This document shows, piece after piece, positions 53,451-62,284 of a stretch of DNA of 64,000 nt; position 1 is the stretch's first letter; each line of letters begins with the position of its first letter. The notes below the pieces were generated by a model that searched no databases, was not told where the DNA came from, and saw only the letters and a program-made list of their open reading frames with translations. The stretch comes from PKWO01 sp036561005. Its GTDB lineage: Bacteria; Pseudomonadota; Gammaproteobacteria; Burkholderiales; Burkholderiaceae_D. The stretch spans positions 62,001-126,000 of the forward strand of contig DATBQE010000140.1 of the NCBI GenBank assembly GCA_036561005.1. Direction: 5' to 3'. The translations under genes and the position numbers were made by a program.

Positions 53451-54061
53451 AGTTCACGCATGCATTGATTGAGAAGAACCCTTGGCTGTTGATCGGGCTG
53501 GTGGTGCTGGTAGTGAGTGTTGGCGGATTGGCGGAGATTGTCCCGCTGTTCTTCCAGAAATCGACCACTGAACCGATCACGGGCTTGAAGCCTTATCCGG
53601 CGCTGCGCCTGGCAGGGCGGGACATTTATATTCGCGAGGGGTGTTACAACTGCCATTCGCAAATGATCCGTCCATTCCGTGCCGAAACCGAGCGCTATGG
53701 TCACTATTCAGTCGCTGGCGAATTCGTCTACGACCATCCGTTCCAGTGGGGTTCCAAACGCACCGGGCCCGACCTGGCGCGTGTCGGCGCTCGCTACAGC
53801 GACGAATGGCATCGCACCCATTTGAACAACCCGCGCGACGTGGTGCCGGAATCGAATATGCCCGGTTATCCGTGGCTGTCGGCCAACCGCTTGGTGCCTG
53901 AAGATATTGTGCCGAAGATGCGCGCTTTGCAGCGCCTCAATGTTCCGTATTCGGACCAGGAAATCGCCGAAGCACCGGCGGCGCTCGAAGGCAAGACCGA
54001 GCAGGATGCGCTGATCGCCTACCTGCAAGGCCTTGGCACCTTAATCAAGACGAGGAACTGA
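53447..54061 (+). CDS. ccoO: cbb3 oxidase mono-heme subunit II
   Basis: Membrane-anchored cytochrome c subunit that passes electrons from CcoP to CcoN. One N-terminal helix (WLLIGLVVLVVSVGGLAEIV), then the heme site REGCYNCHSQMIRPF (CxxCH) and an axial methionine probably in ESNMPGYPWL. The length of 204 aa is normal. The ATG overlaps the preceding 39-aa gene by four bases, so translation is coupled. Confidence 0.96.
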   Translation: MKFTHALIEKNPWLLIGLVVLVVSVGGLAEIVPLFFQKSTTEPITGLKPYPALRLAGRDIYIREGCYNCHSQMIRPFRAETERYGHYSVAGEFVYDHPFQWGSKRTGPDLARVGARYSDEWHRTHLNNPRDVVPESNMPGYPWLSANRLVPEDIVPKMRALQRLNVPYSDQEIAEAPAALEGKTEQDALIAYLQGLGTLIKTRN

Positions 54062-54063
54062 TC

Positions 54064-54255
54064 ATGGCTCTGCAAAATATTTTCAATGACGCCAGCATCG
54101 TGATGACGGTGGTGAGCCTGTTGACCTTCCTCGGCATTCTCTGGTGGGTCTACGGCATCAAGCGCAGTCGCGACTTCGACGCCATGGCGAATCTGCCTTT
54201 CGCAGACGATTTCGCCGATCAAGAGCAAAAAAAGAGGGGGGAAAGTCATGTCTGA
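54064..54255 (+). CDS. ccoQ: cbb3 oxidase small subunit IV
   Basis: A 63-aa single-span protein (IVMTVVSLLTFLGILWWVYG followed by charged FADDFADQEQKKRG), typical of CcoQ, which stabilises the oxidase. It starts two bases after ccoO and overlaps ccoP by eight bases. Confidence 0.93.
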   Translation: MALQNIFNDASIVMTVVSLLTFLGILWWVYGIKRSRDFDAMANLPFADDFADQEQKKRGESHV

Positions 54256-55201
54256 CTTCACGAGCGACTTCTGGAGTTTTTATATTGCCGTGCTGGGCCT
54301 GCTCGGCATCATCGGTTGCGGCGTTTTGCTGTGGACCCAATCGAAGACCAAGGTTGTGATTCCACCTGCCAAGGACAAGACGGGCGAACCCGCCGCGGGG
54401 GCGGGCACGACCGGCCACATTTGGGACGAAAACCTGACCGAGCTCAATACGCCGATGCCGCGCTGGTGGATGGGGCTGTTTTACATCACCATCATTTTCG
54501 GCCTGTTTTACCTTTTCCTCTATCCGGGTCTGGGCAGTTATGCAGGTAGCCTCGGCTGGACTTCGAGCGGCGCCTATCAGGGCGAGTTGAAGAAGGCCGA
54601 CGCAGAATACGGCCCTCTGTTTGATAAGTATCTGCATCAGGATATCAAGGCCGTGGCGGCCGATCCGCAGGCGCATGCCATCGGCGAACGTTTGTTCCTG
54701 ACCTATTGCTCGCAATGCCATGGTTCGGATGCGCGCGGCAACAAGGGCTTTCCGAATTTGACGGACAAGGACTGGCTCTATGGCGGCGAACCGGACACCA
54801 TCCAGACCACGATTCTCAACGGCCGTAACGGGCAGATGCCTTCCATGGCGGCGGCGCTGGGTTCTGACAAAGACGTCGACAATGTGGCGAACTACGTGCT
54901 GAGCCTGTCCGGCTCGACCCACGATCCGATCAAGGCGGCGATAGGCAAGGAGAAGTTCGTTAATTGCGCACCATGCCATGGTGCGGACGCGCACGGCAAT
55001 CAGATGATCGGCGCCCCCAACCTGACCGATCATATCTGGCTGTACGGCGGGAGCAGGGAAACCATCATCGAGACCATCACCAAGGGTCGCAATAATACGA
55101 TGCCTGCATTCAAGGATTTCCTGGGCGAAGCCAAGGTGCACGTGCTGGCCGCGTATGTCTGGAGCTTGTCCAACGAAGCGCAATCCGAACCATCGAAGTG
55201 A
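54248..55201 (+). CDS. ccoP: cbb3 oxidase di-heme subunit III
   Basis: Membrane-anchored di-heme cytochrome c, 317 aa, the electron entry point of the complex. Two N-terminal helices (FYIAVLGLLGIIGCGVLLW and LFYITIIFGLFYLFLYPGLG) enclose the conserved HIWDENLTELNTPMPRWWM. Heme sites are TYCSQCHGSDARG and NCAPCHGADAHG, with axial methionines in NGQMPSM and NTMPAF. Confidence 0.96.
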   Translation: MSDFTSDFWSFYIAVLGLLGIIGCGVLLWTQSKTKVVIPPAKDKTGEPAAGAGTTGHIWDENLTELNTPMPRWWMGLFYITIIFGLFYLFLYPGLGSYAGSLGWTSSGAYQGELKKADAEYGPLFDKYLHQDIKAVAADPQAHAIGERLFLTYCSQCHGSDARGNKGFPNLTDKDWLYGGEPDTIQTTILNGRNGQMPSMAAALGSDKDVDNVANYVLSLSGSTHDPIKAAIGKEKFVNCAPCHGADAHGNQMIGAPNLTDHIWLYGGSRETIIETITKGRNNTMPAFKDFLGEAKVHVLAAYVWSLSNEAQSEPSK

Positions 55202-55228
55202 TCACGGCAGCTACACGCAGAAATTGAC

Positions 55229-56629
55229 ATGGAAAACGCATCGCCCCAGGTATCCGTCATCAAGATGTACCGTGCTCGCGAGGAAATCTACCCGCGCGAG
55301 ATCAAGGGGCGATACGCCAGCTTGCGCTGGCTCTGCGTGTGGTTGACACAACTGACGTTCTACGGTTTGCCCTGGATGTCATGGAACGGCCGCCAAGCCG
55401 TATTGTTCGATCTGGCGGCGCGCAAATTTTACATCTTCGGCGTCGTGCTGTGGCCGCAGGACTTCATCTACCTCACTGCGCTGCTGATCATCTGCGCTTA
55501 CAGCCTGTTTCTTTTTACAGCCGTAGCGGGCCGGGTGTGGTGCGGCTTTGCCTGCCCGCAAACGGTCTACACGGAATTATTCCTTTGGATCGAGCGTAAA
55601 ATCGAAGGGCCGCGCAGCGCGCGCATGCGGCTGGCCAAGCAGCCATGGAACGTCGACAAAACTTCGAGGAAAATCGCCAAACACGGCGCGTGGATCATGC
55701 TCGCCGCCTGGACCGGCTTCTCGTTCGTGTCCTATTTCACGCCGGCAAGGACCCTGTTGCACGAAATTGCCGGATTGACGCTCGGACCGTGGGAATGGTT
55801 CTGGATCAGCTTCTATTCTTTCGCTACCTACGGCAATGCCGGCTGGATGCGCGAGCAGGTATGCAAATACATGTGTCCGTATGCGCGCTTTCAAAGCGCC
55901 ATGTTCGACAAGGACACGTTGATCATCACTTACGATGAAAAGCGCGGCGAGCCGCGCGGTGCACGCGGCGGCAAGCACAATGAGAATGCCTCTGCCTTGG
56001 GCGACTGCATCGACTGCTCGATGTGCGTCCAGGTTTGTCCGACCGGTATCGATATCCGCAAGGGTTTGCAATACGAATGCATCGGTTGTGCGGCCTGCGT
56101 CGACGCCTGCAATTCGGTAATGCAGAAAGTCGAAAAGCCGCTTGGCCTGATCCGCTATTCGACCGATCATGCGATCAAAAACGGTTTTTCCTTCCGTCAG
56201 ATGCAAAGGCGTGTCCTGCGACCGCGCGTGCTGGTCTACAGCGGCATTCTTGTGCTCATCGTCACAGTGTTTTTTTCCAGCTTGTTCCTGCGCACGCCGC
56301 TCAAGCTCGACGTCATTCGCGACCGCGGAGCCATGGGCAGGGAAGTGGACGAAGGGGCGATTGAAAACGTGTACCGGCTACAGGTCATGAATACTGCGGA
56401 AACGTCGCATCTGTTCAAGATATCGGTTGCAGGAATCGATTCGATTGCGGTGGTGGCGCCTGATGAAGTCCGCCTCGATGGGGCAACCACGCAGGCCATG
56501 CCTATCCGCGTCCGGGTCGGACACGGTATGGGAAAACCCGGATCAAACCACATTGTATTCACGATTTCTGCGGTAGATGACCCAACATTGAGCGTCAAGG
56601 AAAAGGCGGTATTTTTCGTACCCCGCTAG
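55229..56629 (+). CDS. ccoG: Cytochrome oxidase accessory protein CcoG (RdxA/FixG)
   Basis: Membrane ferredoxin-type protein, 466 aa, reported in related bacteria to reduce Cu(II) for oxidase assembly. Several helices carry CGFACPQTVYTELF and CKYMCPYARFQSAMFD. Two 4Fe-4S sites are CIDCSMCVQVCPTGI and CIGCAACVDACN. The C-terminal periplasmic region is an immunoglobulin-like FixG_C domain. It follows ccoP by 27 bases, the usual order. Confidence 0.95.
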   Translation: MENASPQVSVIKMYRAREEIYPREIKGRYASLRWLCVWLTQLTFYGLPWMSWNGRQAVLFDLAARKFYIFGVVLWPQDFIYLTALLIICAYSLFLFTAVAGRVWCGFACPQTVYTELFLWIERKIEGPRSARMRLAKQPWNVDKTSRKIAKHGAWIMLAAWTGFSFVSYFTPARTLLHEIAGLTLGPWEWFWISFYSFATYGNAGWMREQVCKYMCPYARFQSAMFDKDTLIITYDEKRGEPRGARGGKHNENASALGDCIDCSMCVQVCPTGIDIRKGLQYECIGCAACVDACNSVMQKVEKPLGLIRYSTDHAIKNGFSFRQMQRRVLRPRVLVYSGILVLIVTVFFSSLFLRTPLKLDVIRDRGAMGREVDEGAIENVYRLQVMNTAETSHLFKISVAGIDSIAVVAPDEVRLDGATTQAMPIRVRVGHGMGKPGSNHIVFTISAVDDPTLSVKEKAVFFVPR

Positions 56630-56654
56630 CACAAATTATCAATAGGAGACAAGC

Positions 56655-57194
56655 ATGCGAGCAGCAATCCCCATCGTTGACCGGATCAATGATACGAAAC
56701 CCTGGTATTCCCACCGCTGGCCGTGGTTTCTCATGCTTGGCCCGGCCCTGGTTGTGGTCGCAGCGTCCTACAGCGGGTATATAGCATTTACACGGCAGGA
56801 CGCCATGGTAGTGGACGACTACTACAAGCAGGGCAATGCCATCAATCAGGATTTGCGGCGCGACACCGCAGCGACCAGCCTCGGACTCTCTTTCGCCGCG
56901 CGATATGACGCAGCCAATGGTGGGTTGAGCGGCACGCTGTTGAGTTTCGGCCAGCCGATTGCAGGCAAGATTCTGATCCGCCTATCTCATGCCACGCAAC
57001 CGGAAAAGGACCGCTTTCTTGAGGCGCAACCCGACCGTACTGGGCGTTTCGACTTGGCATTACCCATGCTTGATCGCGGACGCTGGGAGGTTTCCATCGA
57101 AAATGAAGCGCGCAGCTGGCGTCTGGCAGGCACCTGGAAATGGCCACAGGAGCAGGAAATCGCCCTGAAGGCCGATTTGCCGCCGGCGGATTGA
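56655..57194 (+). CDS. ccoH: FixH-family cbb3 assembly protein
   Basis: A 179-aa protein with one membrane helix (WPWFLMLGPALVVVAASYSGY) and the FixH signature DDYYKQGNAINQDLRRD; the rest is periplasmic. CcoH binds the assembling oxidase and is needed for its stability. It follows ccoG after 25 bases with a ggag ribosome site. Confidence 0.9.
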   Translation: MRAAIPIVDRINDTKPWYSHRWPWFLMLGPALVVVAASYSGYIAFTRQDAMVVDDYYKQGNAINQDLRRDTAATSLGLSFAARYDAANGGLSGTLLSFGQPIAGKILIRLSHATQPEKDRFLEAQPDRTGRFDLALPMLDRGRWEVSIENEARSWRLAGTWKWPQEQEIALKADLPPAD

Positions 57195-57196
57195 TC

Positions 57197-57505
57197 ATGA
57201 AAGGCATCTTGATTGTGCGCCTTGTCGTCAACCTGCTGTGGGTGTCGTTTCTGGTTGCCGTGCTGGCCGAAGGCTGTTTTTTCTCTGTGTTCGATCCGGA
57301 AGAGTTGCTGCATCTGACGCAAAGACTGGATTGGTCACCGCTGTCGGGTTACACAATCGGCTTCTTCTTTTTCTGGTCCATTGGTTTCGTGGCAAGTGTC
57401 TTTACGTATTTCCTGATTAACTTGCCCAACGAACGGCTGGTATCCTACCTCGGTTATGAATCTGCGGAGTCGGAAAAATCGGACGGGTCGGAAGCTGCAT
57501 CATGA
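57197..57505 (+). CDS. Small membrane protein at the end of the cco operon
   Basis: A 102-aa protein that I cannot place in a named family. It starts KGILIVRLVVNLLWVSFLVA and has a second helix around SGYTIGFFFFWSIGFVASVF; the tail is acidic and serine-rich (SAESEKSDGSEAAS). The ATG at 57197 is two bases after the ccoH stop, and an intrinsic terminator follows eight bases after its own stop, so it is the last gene of the cco operon. A role in oxidase assembly or stability is inferred only from position. Confidence 0.8.
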   Translation: MKGILIVRLVVNLLWVSFLVAVLAEGCFFSVFDPEELLHLTQRLDWSPLSGYTIGFFFFWSIGFVASVFTYFLINLPNERLVSYLGYESAESEKSDGSEAAS

Positions 57506-57512
57506 AACGGAC

Positions 57513-57544
57513 TGCCGGCCGATATCCGTGGCCGGCAATTTTTT
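57513..57544 (+). terminator. Intrinsic terminator of the cco operon
   Basis: An 8-bp GC-rich stem (tgccggcc / ggccggca) with a nine-base loop is followed by a run of six T. It closes the transcript that begins before ccoN. Confidence 0.88.
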
Positions 57545-57572
57545 GCGAACCGAATCCACCTGTGAGGACGCG

Positions 57573-58724
57573 TCAGTCGATAGCCCTCGCAGCGGAATGG
57601 TTTGGAAATTGACGAGTGTCTGCATCCACCACGCGATTTCTTCCTTCACGCTTGGCGCAATAGAGCGCTGAATCGGCGTCCTTTAGGAGAGCGTCCCAGT
57701 TGCGGTGGTCAGTTCGAAGCACCGCGACACCAATGCTCACTGTGAACTGCAGCGTGCCATCGGGCGTGTCCATCTTCAGAGCTGCAATCGCTGCTCGCAG
57801 GCGTTCTGCACAGAGCACGGCATCGGTATTGTTCGTCTCCGGCAGGATGCAGATGAATTCCTCGCCGCCCAACCTGCCGAAATGATCGATCGCACGCAAG
57901 TTGTCTTGACAAGTATTGACCAGAACCTTGATGGCGTCGTCGCCGACGCTGTGGCCGAAATTGTCGTTTACTGCCTTGAAGTGATCGATGTCGATCATGG
58001 CGATGGCCAGTGGCCGGTCATAGCGTCTGGCCAGGGAGAATTCCCGTTCCGCAAGCTCGCTCACGAACGCGCGATTGTAAGCGCCGGTCATGCTGTCGTG
58101 GCGGGAGATCTGTAGCAGATGCATTTCCAGGGAGAGTGCCTTTTCCCGAAAATAGCGGATCGTCAGCATCACGACACTGGCCACTCCTGCTGAAAAAACA
58201 TACAGCATGACGTTGTTGACCAATTCGCGACCATGCAGACTTGCCAGACACAGGCTGAAAAACAGGACGCTTGGGAAAAGCAGGATTGTAAGGAAGTCGC
58301 GCATGCGCAGGGTCACCGCGGATGCAGCGAACATGCACACGGCGATTCCGGTCAATCCATAGGAAAATCCATCCTTCAACAAGTATTCCGACAAAATGAT
58401 CGCGCCGACGTGGGTGCAATAGATGTGGCAGCAGCGCCAAGTTGTGCCCCACGACAACCCGGTTGTGAAATAAGCCGGTGCGCCGATCAGCACTAGTGCA
58501 ATACGAAGAACGAATGTCAATTCCGCATGGGTCGCGTCAATCAGGAAGTCCCAAATGCCGAAAGATACGACCGCAATGCCGAACAGCGGACCGAGCACCG
58601 GCAGCAGACGCCGCATTTCCTCTTCATGCCTGGCGCAAAAATCAATATTCTCCTGGGCCGTCAATTCGCCGGGCGTGAAAAATTCATGCGACAGATCTGC
58701 CCATCTGGGTTTCGGATCAGGCAT
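57573..58724 (-). CDS. Membrane diguanylate cyclase (GGDEF)
   Basis: About 383 aa: five or six membrane helices, then a GGDEF domain with RLGGEEFICILPE (active GGEEF), MIDIDHFKAVNDNFGH and SIGVAVLRTD. An allosteric inhibition site RAID (RxxD) lies five residues before GGEEF, so product inhibition by c-di-GMP is likely. The first helices contain TTGLSWGTTWRCCHIYCTHVGA, with cysteines and histidines that might bind metal. The start at 58724 is 29 bases after the PHA synthase stop on the same strand, so the two may share a transcript; no strong ribosome site is seen. Confidence 0.88.
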   Translation of the reverse strand: MPDPKPRWADLSHEFFTPGELTAQENIDFCARHEEEMRRLLPVLGPLFGIAVVSFGIWDFLIDATHAELTFVLRIALVLIGAPAYFTTGLSWGTTWRCCHIYCTHVGAIILSEYLLKDGFSYGLTGIAVCMFAASAVTLRMRDFLTILLFPSVLFFSLCLASLHGRELVNNVMLYVFSAGVASVVMLTIRYFREKALSLEMHLLQISRHDSMTGAYNRAFVSELAEREFSLARRYDRPLAIAMIDIDHFKAVNDNFGHSVGDDAIKVLVNTCQDNLRAIDHFGRLGGEEFICILPETNNTDAVLCAERLRAAIAALKMDTPDGTLQFTVSIGVAVLRTDHRNWDALLKDADSALYCAKREGRNRVVDADTRQFPNHSAARAID

Positions 58725-58753
58725 AGGAAAGATCCATGGTATGCAAACGTAGG

Positions 58754-60556
58754 TTATCGCTGCATGACATAGGTGCCGGGCGCATCGCAGATGGCAAGTG
58801 ACAGCTGCGAGGCTTTCTTTGTTTTCGCGGAACGCGCAGAAAGCCAGCCTTCCCATTCCGGCCACCAGGAGCCGTCATGATGCGGCGCCGTATTCTGCCA
58901 GGTATCCGGGTCGACATAGGCATCGCCCTTGGCACGCGTTGCCACCTGATAGCTCCGATGGGGTTGGCCTGGAGGCGATACTACCCCGGCATTGTGTCCG
59001 CCCGTCGTGAGCAGGAAAGTGACTTCGGTGGGCCCCAGGCGCTGCAACTTGAATACGGAACGCCACGGTGCAACGTGATCGGTTACCGTTCCGACGGCGA
59101 AGACGGGGATGTCGATGTCCGTCAAGCTGATCGTCCGGCCATCGACGCGGTAGCGACCCTCGGCCAGATCGTTGTGCAGAAATAGCTGGCGCAGATACTC
59201 GGAATGCATCCGGTAGGGCATGCGCGTGGCGTCCGCATTCCACGACATCAGGTCGCTTTTCGGCGCTTGTTTTCCCAACAAGTATTCGTTGAGACGGTAT
59301 GACCATATCAAGTCGTTTGAACGCAGCAGTTGGAACGCGCCCGCCATTTGTTTGGTATCGAGGTAACCTTTTTCCCACATCGCCGCTTCGAGGAAACTGA
59401 TCTGGTTTTCATCGATGAACAGGGACAACTCACCCGGTTCCTCGAAATCGACCTGCGCGGCGAACAATGACATGCTTGCCAGTCGCTTGTCGCCATCGCG
59501 GGCCATGGTCGCTGCTGCGATTGCCAGCAGCGTGCCACCCAGGCAATAGCCGACGGCGTTGATCTGCGTTGCCTTGGCGGTGCTCTTGAACGTGTTGGTG
59601 ACGGCGTCGATGGCGTCCATGACCCCGAGTTGCCGGTAGTCGTCCAGCGACAGATCGCGGTCGGCGCTGTCCGGGTTCTTCCAGGAAATCATGAAGACGG
59701 TATGCCCATGATCGACCAGGTACTTCACCAGCGAATTTTCCGGCGACAGATCGAGGATGTAATATTTCATGATCCATGCTGGCACAATCAATACCGGGGA
59801 AGTATGGACGGTCGCCGTTGTCGGCGTATATTGGATCAATTCGATCAAGCGGTTGCGGTATATAACCTTGCCGGCCGTAATGGCGACGGCTTTTCCGGGC
59901 AAATAAGGGGCATTCGCATCTAGCGCGTCGGGCGCGGCTATTTTTCGCAGGTCGACGAGCGCGTTTTGCATCCCTTGGAGTAAATTCCGTCCGCCGCTGC
60001 GCAGAGTTTCATCGAGCACTACGGGGTTGGTGAGCAGGAAATTCGAAGGTGCCAGCATGTCCAGGTATTGCCGCACGGTGAAATTGACAATGTCTTCATG
60101 GTGCGGCGACACGCCGCGAACGCCGGTCGTGGCGTTATGCCACCATTGCTGCGTTTGCAGGAAGCCCTGGTAGATGATATTGAACGGCCAACGCTCCCAT
60201 GCCGGATCGGAAAAACGTTGATCCTGAGGCAGCGGCTCAAGCTTCCTTCCCCAGAGCACGGCGTCGACCTGGCTGTTGCCAACGGGGTTGACGGAATATG
60301 CCCACCAGCGCAGGAATTTTTTTGTTGCTTTCCGGCGCAATTCGTCTTGCTTGGCGGGGGACAGTTGCAATTGCATGAGCCAATCGGCGAAGGCGTTCGT
60401 GAGTGCCGCAGGCGAAACATTGGCGGTGAATTTTCCCAGCCAGGCATTCATTAGTAAATCGAGTTGCGCCGGGGGCTGATCCACTTCCCTGTTGTCCTGC
60501 GGAGCGATCTTCGTCGCAAGCGCCCCGTCGGCCATTTTGACAACTTCTGCACGCAT
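58754..60556 (-). CDS. phaC: Class I poly(3-hydroxyalkanoate) synthase
   Basis: Polymerises 3-hydroxyacyl-CoA into PHA granules. The 600-aa length is that of class I enzymes. The N-terminal domain has WWHNATTGVRGVSPHHE and the catalytic domain carries the lipase-like box GYCLGGTLLAIAA with the active Cys, the Asp in VTDHVAPWRSVF and the His in TTGGHNAGVVSPPG. No phaA, phaB or phasin gene is in the window, so this may be an extra copy. An FNR-type site 57 bases before the ATG, with TATGCT at 60586-60591 (minus strand), suggests low-oxygen expression. Confidence 0.93.
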   Translation of the reverse strand: MRAEVVKMADGALATKIAPQDNREVDQPPAQLDLLMNAWLGKFTANVSPAALTNAFADWLMQLQLSPAKQDELRRKATKKFLRWWAYSVNPVGNSQVDAVLWGRKLEPLPQDQRFSDPAWERWPFNIIYQGFLQTQQWWHNATTGVRGVSPHHEDIVNFTVRQYLDMLAPSNFLLTNPVVLDETLRSGGRNLLQGMQNALVDLRKIAAPDALDANAPYLPGKAVAITAGKVIYRNRLIELIQYTPTTATVHTSPVLIVPAWIMKYYILDLSPENSLVKYLVDHGHTVFMISWKNPDSADRDLSLDDYRQLGVMDAIDAVTNTFKSTAKATQINAVGYCLGGTLLAIAAATMARDGDKRLASMSLFAAQVDFEEPGELSLFIDENQISFLEAAMWEKGYLDTKQMAGAFQLLRSNDLIWSYRLNEYLLGKQAPKSDLMSWNADATRMPYRMHSEYLRQLFLHNDLAEGRYRVDGRTISLTDIDIPVFAVGTVTDHVAPWRSVFKLQRLGPTEVTFLLTTGGHNAGVVSPPGQPHRSYQVATRAKGDAYVDPDTWQNTAPHHDGSWWPEWEGWLSARSAKTKKASQLSLAICDAPGTYVMQR

Positions 60557-60612
60557 GATCCATGCCCTTTAATGTGTATGGATTCAGCATAGCGTGAATG
60601 CCCATGCAGACT

Positions 60613-60626
60613 TTGATGTACATCAA
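60613..60626 (-). promoter_or_regulatory. FNR-type site before phaC
   Basis: TTGATGTACATCAA, a perfect consensus match. Reading leftward, a -10-like TATGCT begins 21 bases away, so the site fits phaC. The rightward -10 position has no good hexamer. Confidence 0.82.
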
Positions 60627-60697
60627 TTTCTCCGGCGCGCTGTCGCTGCGGGATGCCTTTGTCGCGGCCACGATGCTAAAGACCACACAGCGCCCGT

Positions 60698-60711
60698 TTG
60701 ATCCACATCAT
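60698..60711 (+). promoter_or_regulatory. FNR-type site before hemerythrin
   Basis: TTGATCCACATCAT differs from the consensus in one base of the right half-site. A strong -10 (TATAAA, 60733-60738) begins 21 bases downstream, and the hemerythrin ATG follows about 32 bases after the predicted start of transcription. Together with the site at 60613 it forms a divergent pair of low-oxygen promoters. Confidence 0.75.
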
Positions 60712-60776
60712 GTCGCCGCGGGACAGTCGATGTATAAAGAAAGTGCCGGAATTCTCCGCCAAGATAGGGGTTGTTC

Positions 60777-61184
60777 ATGAACAAGCAAGTGTGGTTGCCG
60801 CAAATGACCTTGGGTAATGGAACAATGGACGCATCTCATCGCGCACTGATGGCGGCATTTTCGCAGGTGGCGGCGAGCGACGACACCACATTTGCAGTGG
60901 ATTTCGCTGCATTGACGGCAGCTATGGAGACGGATTTTCGCGACGAGGAAGAGTCGATGGAGAAGATCGATTTTCCCGGCATTCGTACCCACCGTGAAGC
61001 GCATGCGCGGGTATTGAGTGCGATGCATCATGCGATGTCGGAGGTGCAAAGCGGCAATTTTACCAGTGCACGGGAAGCGATTTCCTACCTGCCGGACTGG
61101 TTCATGTTGCACATCACGACACTCGATGCTGCGCTTGCTCTCGCCCTGGAATTGGCCGACACTAATGAAGCGGCAAATGGATAG
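60777..61184 (+). CDS. Bacteriohemerythrin
   Basis: A 135-aa di-iron oxygen-binding protein. Expected ligands are seen in order: His in MDASHRALM, His and Glu in the helix around DFRDEEESMEKIDF, His in RTHREAHARVL, and His/Asp in LHITTLDAALA. Bacterial hemerythrins bind oxygen reversibly for delivery, storage or sensing. The gene is monocistronic or co-transcribed with the Usp gene 63 bases later, behind an FNR-type promoter, which fits oxygen handling at low oxygen. Confidence 0.88.
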   Translation: MNKQVWLPQMTLGNGTMDASHRALMAAFSQVAASDDTTFAVDFAALTAAMETDFRDEEESMEKIDFPGIRTHREAHARVLSAMHHAMSEVQSGNFTSAREAISYLPDWFMLHITTLDAALALALELADTNEAANG

Positions 61185-61247
61185 GCATGGCGTCTCGCAA
61201 TTTCCCGCCGCCGGCGATCTCGGTGCAACGAAAAAATTGGCCGCGCG

Positions 61248-61685
61248 GTGTTTCGGAAAATCCTGATTCCTACCGACGGTTCCGAAGCGTCGGCGCGCGC
61301 AATCGGCATGGGTGTGACATTGGCAAGAGAGGAGGGGGCTCTTGTAATCGGCATGCACGTCATGCCGGATATGCCGATCTACGCCTACCAGGCGGAAATC
61401 CTGGAAGACACCTTCGAGCACTTCCACGCGTCGACCCAGTCAACTGCCGACGGCATCCTCGGCGTATTGGAATCGGCCGCCGCGGCGGATGGTATCAAGT
61501 GCGAACAGATATGTGTGCGAGGCAGCGAGCCTTGGCGTGCCATTCTGGGCGCTGCTCACGCGCATGGCTGCGATCTTATTGTGATGGCGTCGCAAGGCAG
61601 GAAGGGTATTGAGAAGTTGGTGCTTGGCAGCGAAACCCAGAAAGTTCTTATCCACGGCAAGACACCAGTCCTGGTCGTGCGCTAA
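61248..61685 (+). CDS. Universal stress protein UspA
   Basis: A single UspA domain, 145 aa: RKILIPTDGSEASARAI at the start and the ATP-binding pattern MASQGRKGIEKLVLGSETQKVL before TPVLVVR. The start is GTG at 61248 with a weak ribosome site. It follows hemerythrin in the same direction and ends 53 bases before the convergent TPM gene. Confidence 0.9.
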   Translation: MFRKILIPTDGSEASARAIGMGVTLAREEGALVIGMHVMPDMPIYAYQAEILEDTFEHFHASTQSTADGILGVLESAAAADGIKCEQICVRGSEPWRAILGAAHAHGCDLIVMASQGRKGIEKLVLGSETQKVLIHGKTPVLVVR

Positions 61686-61738
61686 AAGCCGTGTCAAATC
61701 GGTCCGGGCAGGCTCTTTTCCAGCCGGTCTGCGTAACG

Positions 61739-62284
61739 TCAGATGGCGAGGGCTCGGCCTGTTTCCGTTTCAGTGCGCCCCTTCAGGGCAGGAAAATGCT
61801 GCACCAGCAGCTCGCTGAGCGCGCGAATCCCATTGATCGCTCCCTGTTCAAATCGCCCTTCGCGGAATGCCGCCTCCATCCGGTGGCATATTTCCTCGCA
61901 TGGCGCGCCATCCATGCGCTGATGCAGTCCGCGATCGACAACGATGTCAACCGTCCGGTCGGCCAGCAACACGTAGATCAGTATGCCGTTGCGCTCAGGT
62001 GTGTCCCACAGTCGGAAGTGCGAGAAAATGTCGAGTGCCCGCGCGCGTGGAGATTGATTATGCAGCAGAGGTTCTCCATGCAGGGCGCCCTCAACGACGA
62101 AATGGATATTGCCTTCATGGCGGGTCGAATTCGCCGAGATTTCATGCTCGATATGGCGTAGTACGGCAGGCGGGAAATCCCTGGTGCCGGTCCATATGCC
62201 GCGCAACACATGGCGCCCGATTCGTTCAAGGTGATTTTTCAAAATGTCCTCCTGTTCGGCGTATTCTGTCTGTGCGACTACCAT
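61739..62284 (-). CDS. TPM-domain protein (second of lemA/TPM operon)
   Basis: A 181-aa TPM (thylakoid/Psb32-like) domain protein starting VVAQTEYAEQEDILKNHLERI, with RNGILIYVLLADRTVDIVVDRGLHQRM in the core. It lacks the glycine-rich tail and signal peptide of its neighbour and is probably cytosolic. The ATG at 62284 overlaps the upstream TPM gene by seven bases, so the two are translated together. Molecular role unknown; TPM proteins have been proposed as phosphatases or assembly factors. Confidence 0.82.
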   Translation of the reverse strand: MVVAQTEYAEQEDILKNHLERIGRHVLRGIWTGTRDFPPAVLRHIEHEISANSTRHEGNIHFVVEGALHGEPLLHNQSPRARALDIFSHFRLWDTPERNGILIYVLLADRTVDIVVDRGLHQRMDGAPCEEICHRMEAAFREGRFEQGAINGIRALSELLVQHFPALKGRTETETGRALAI

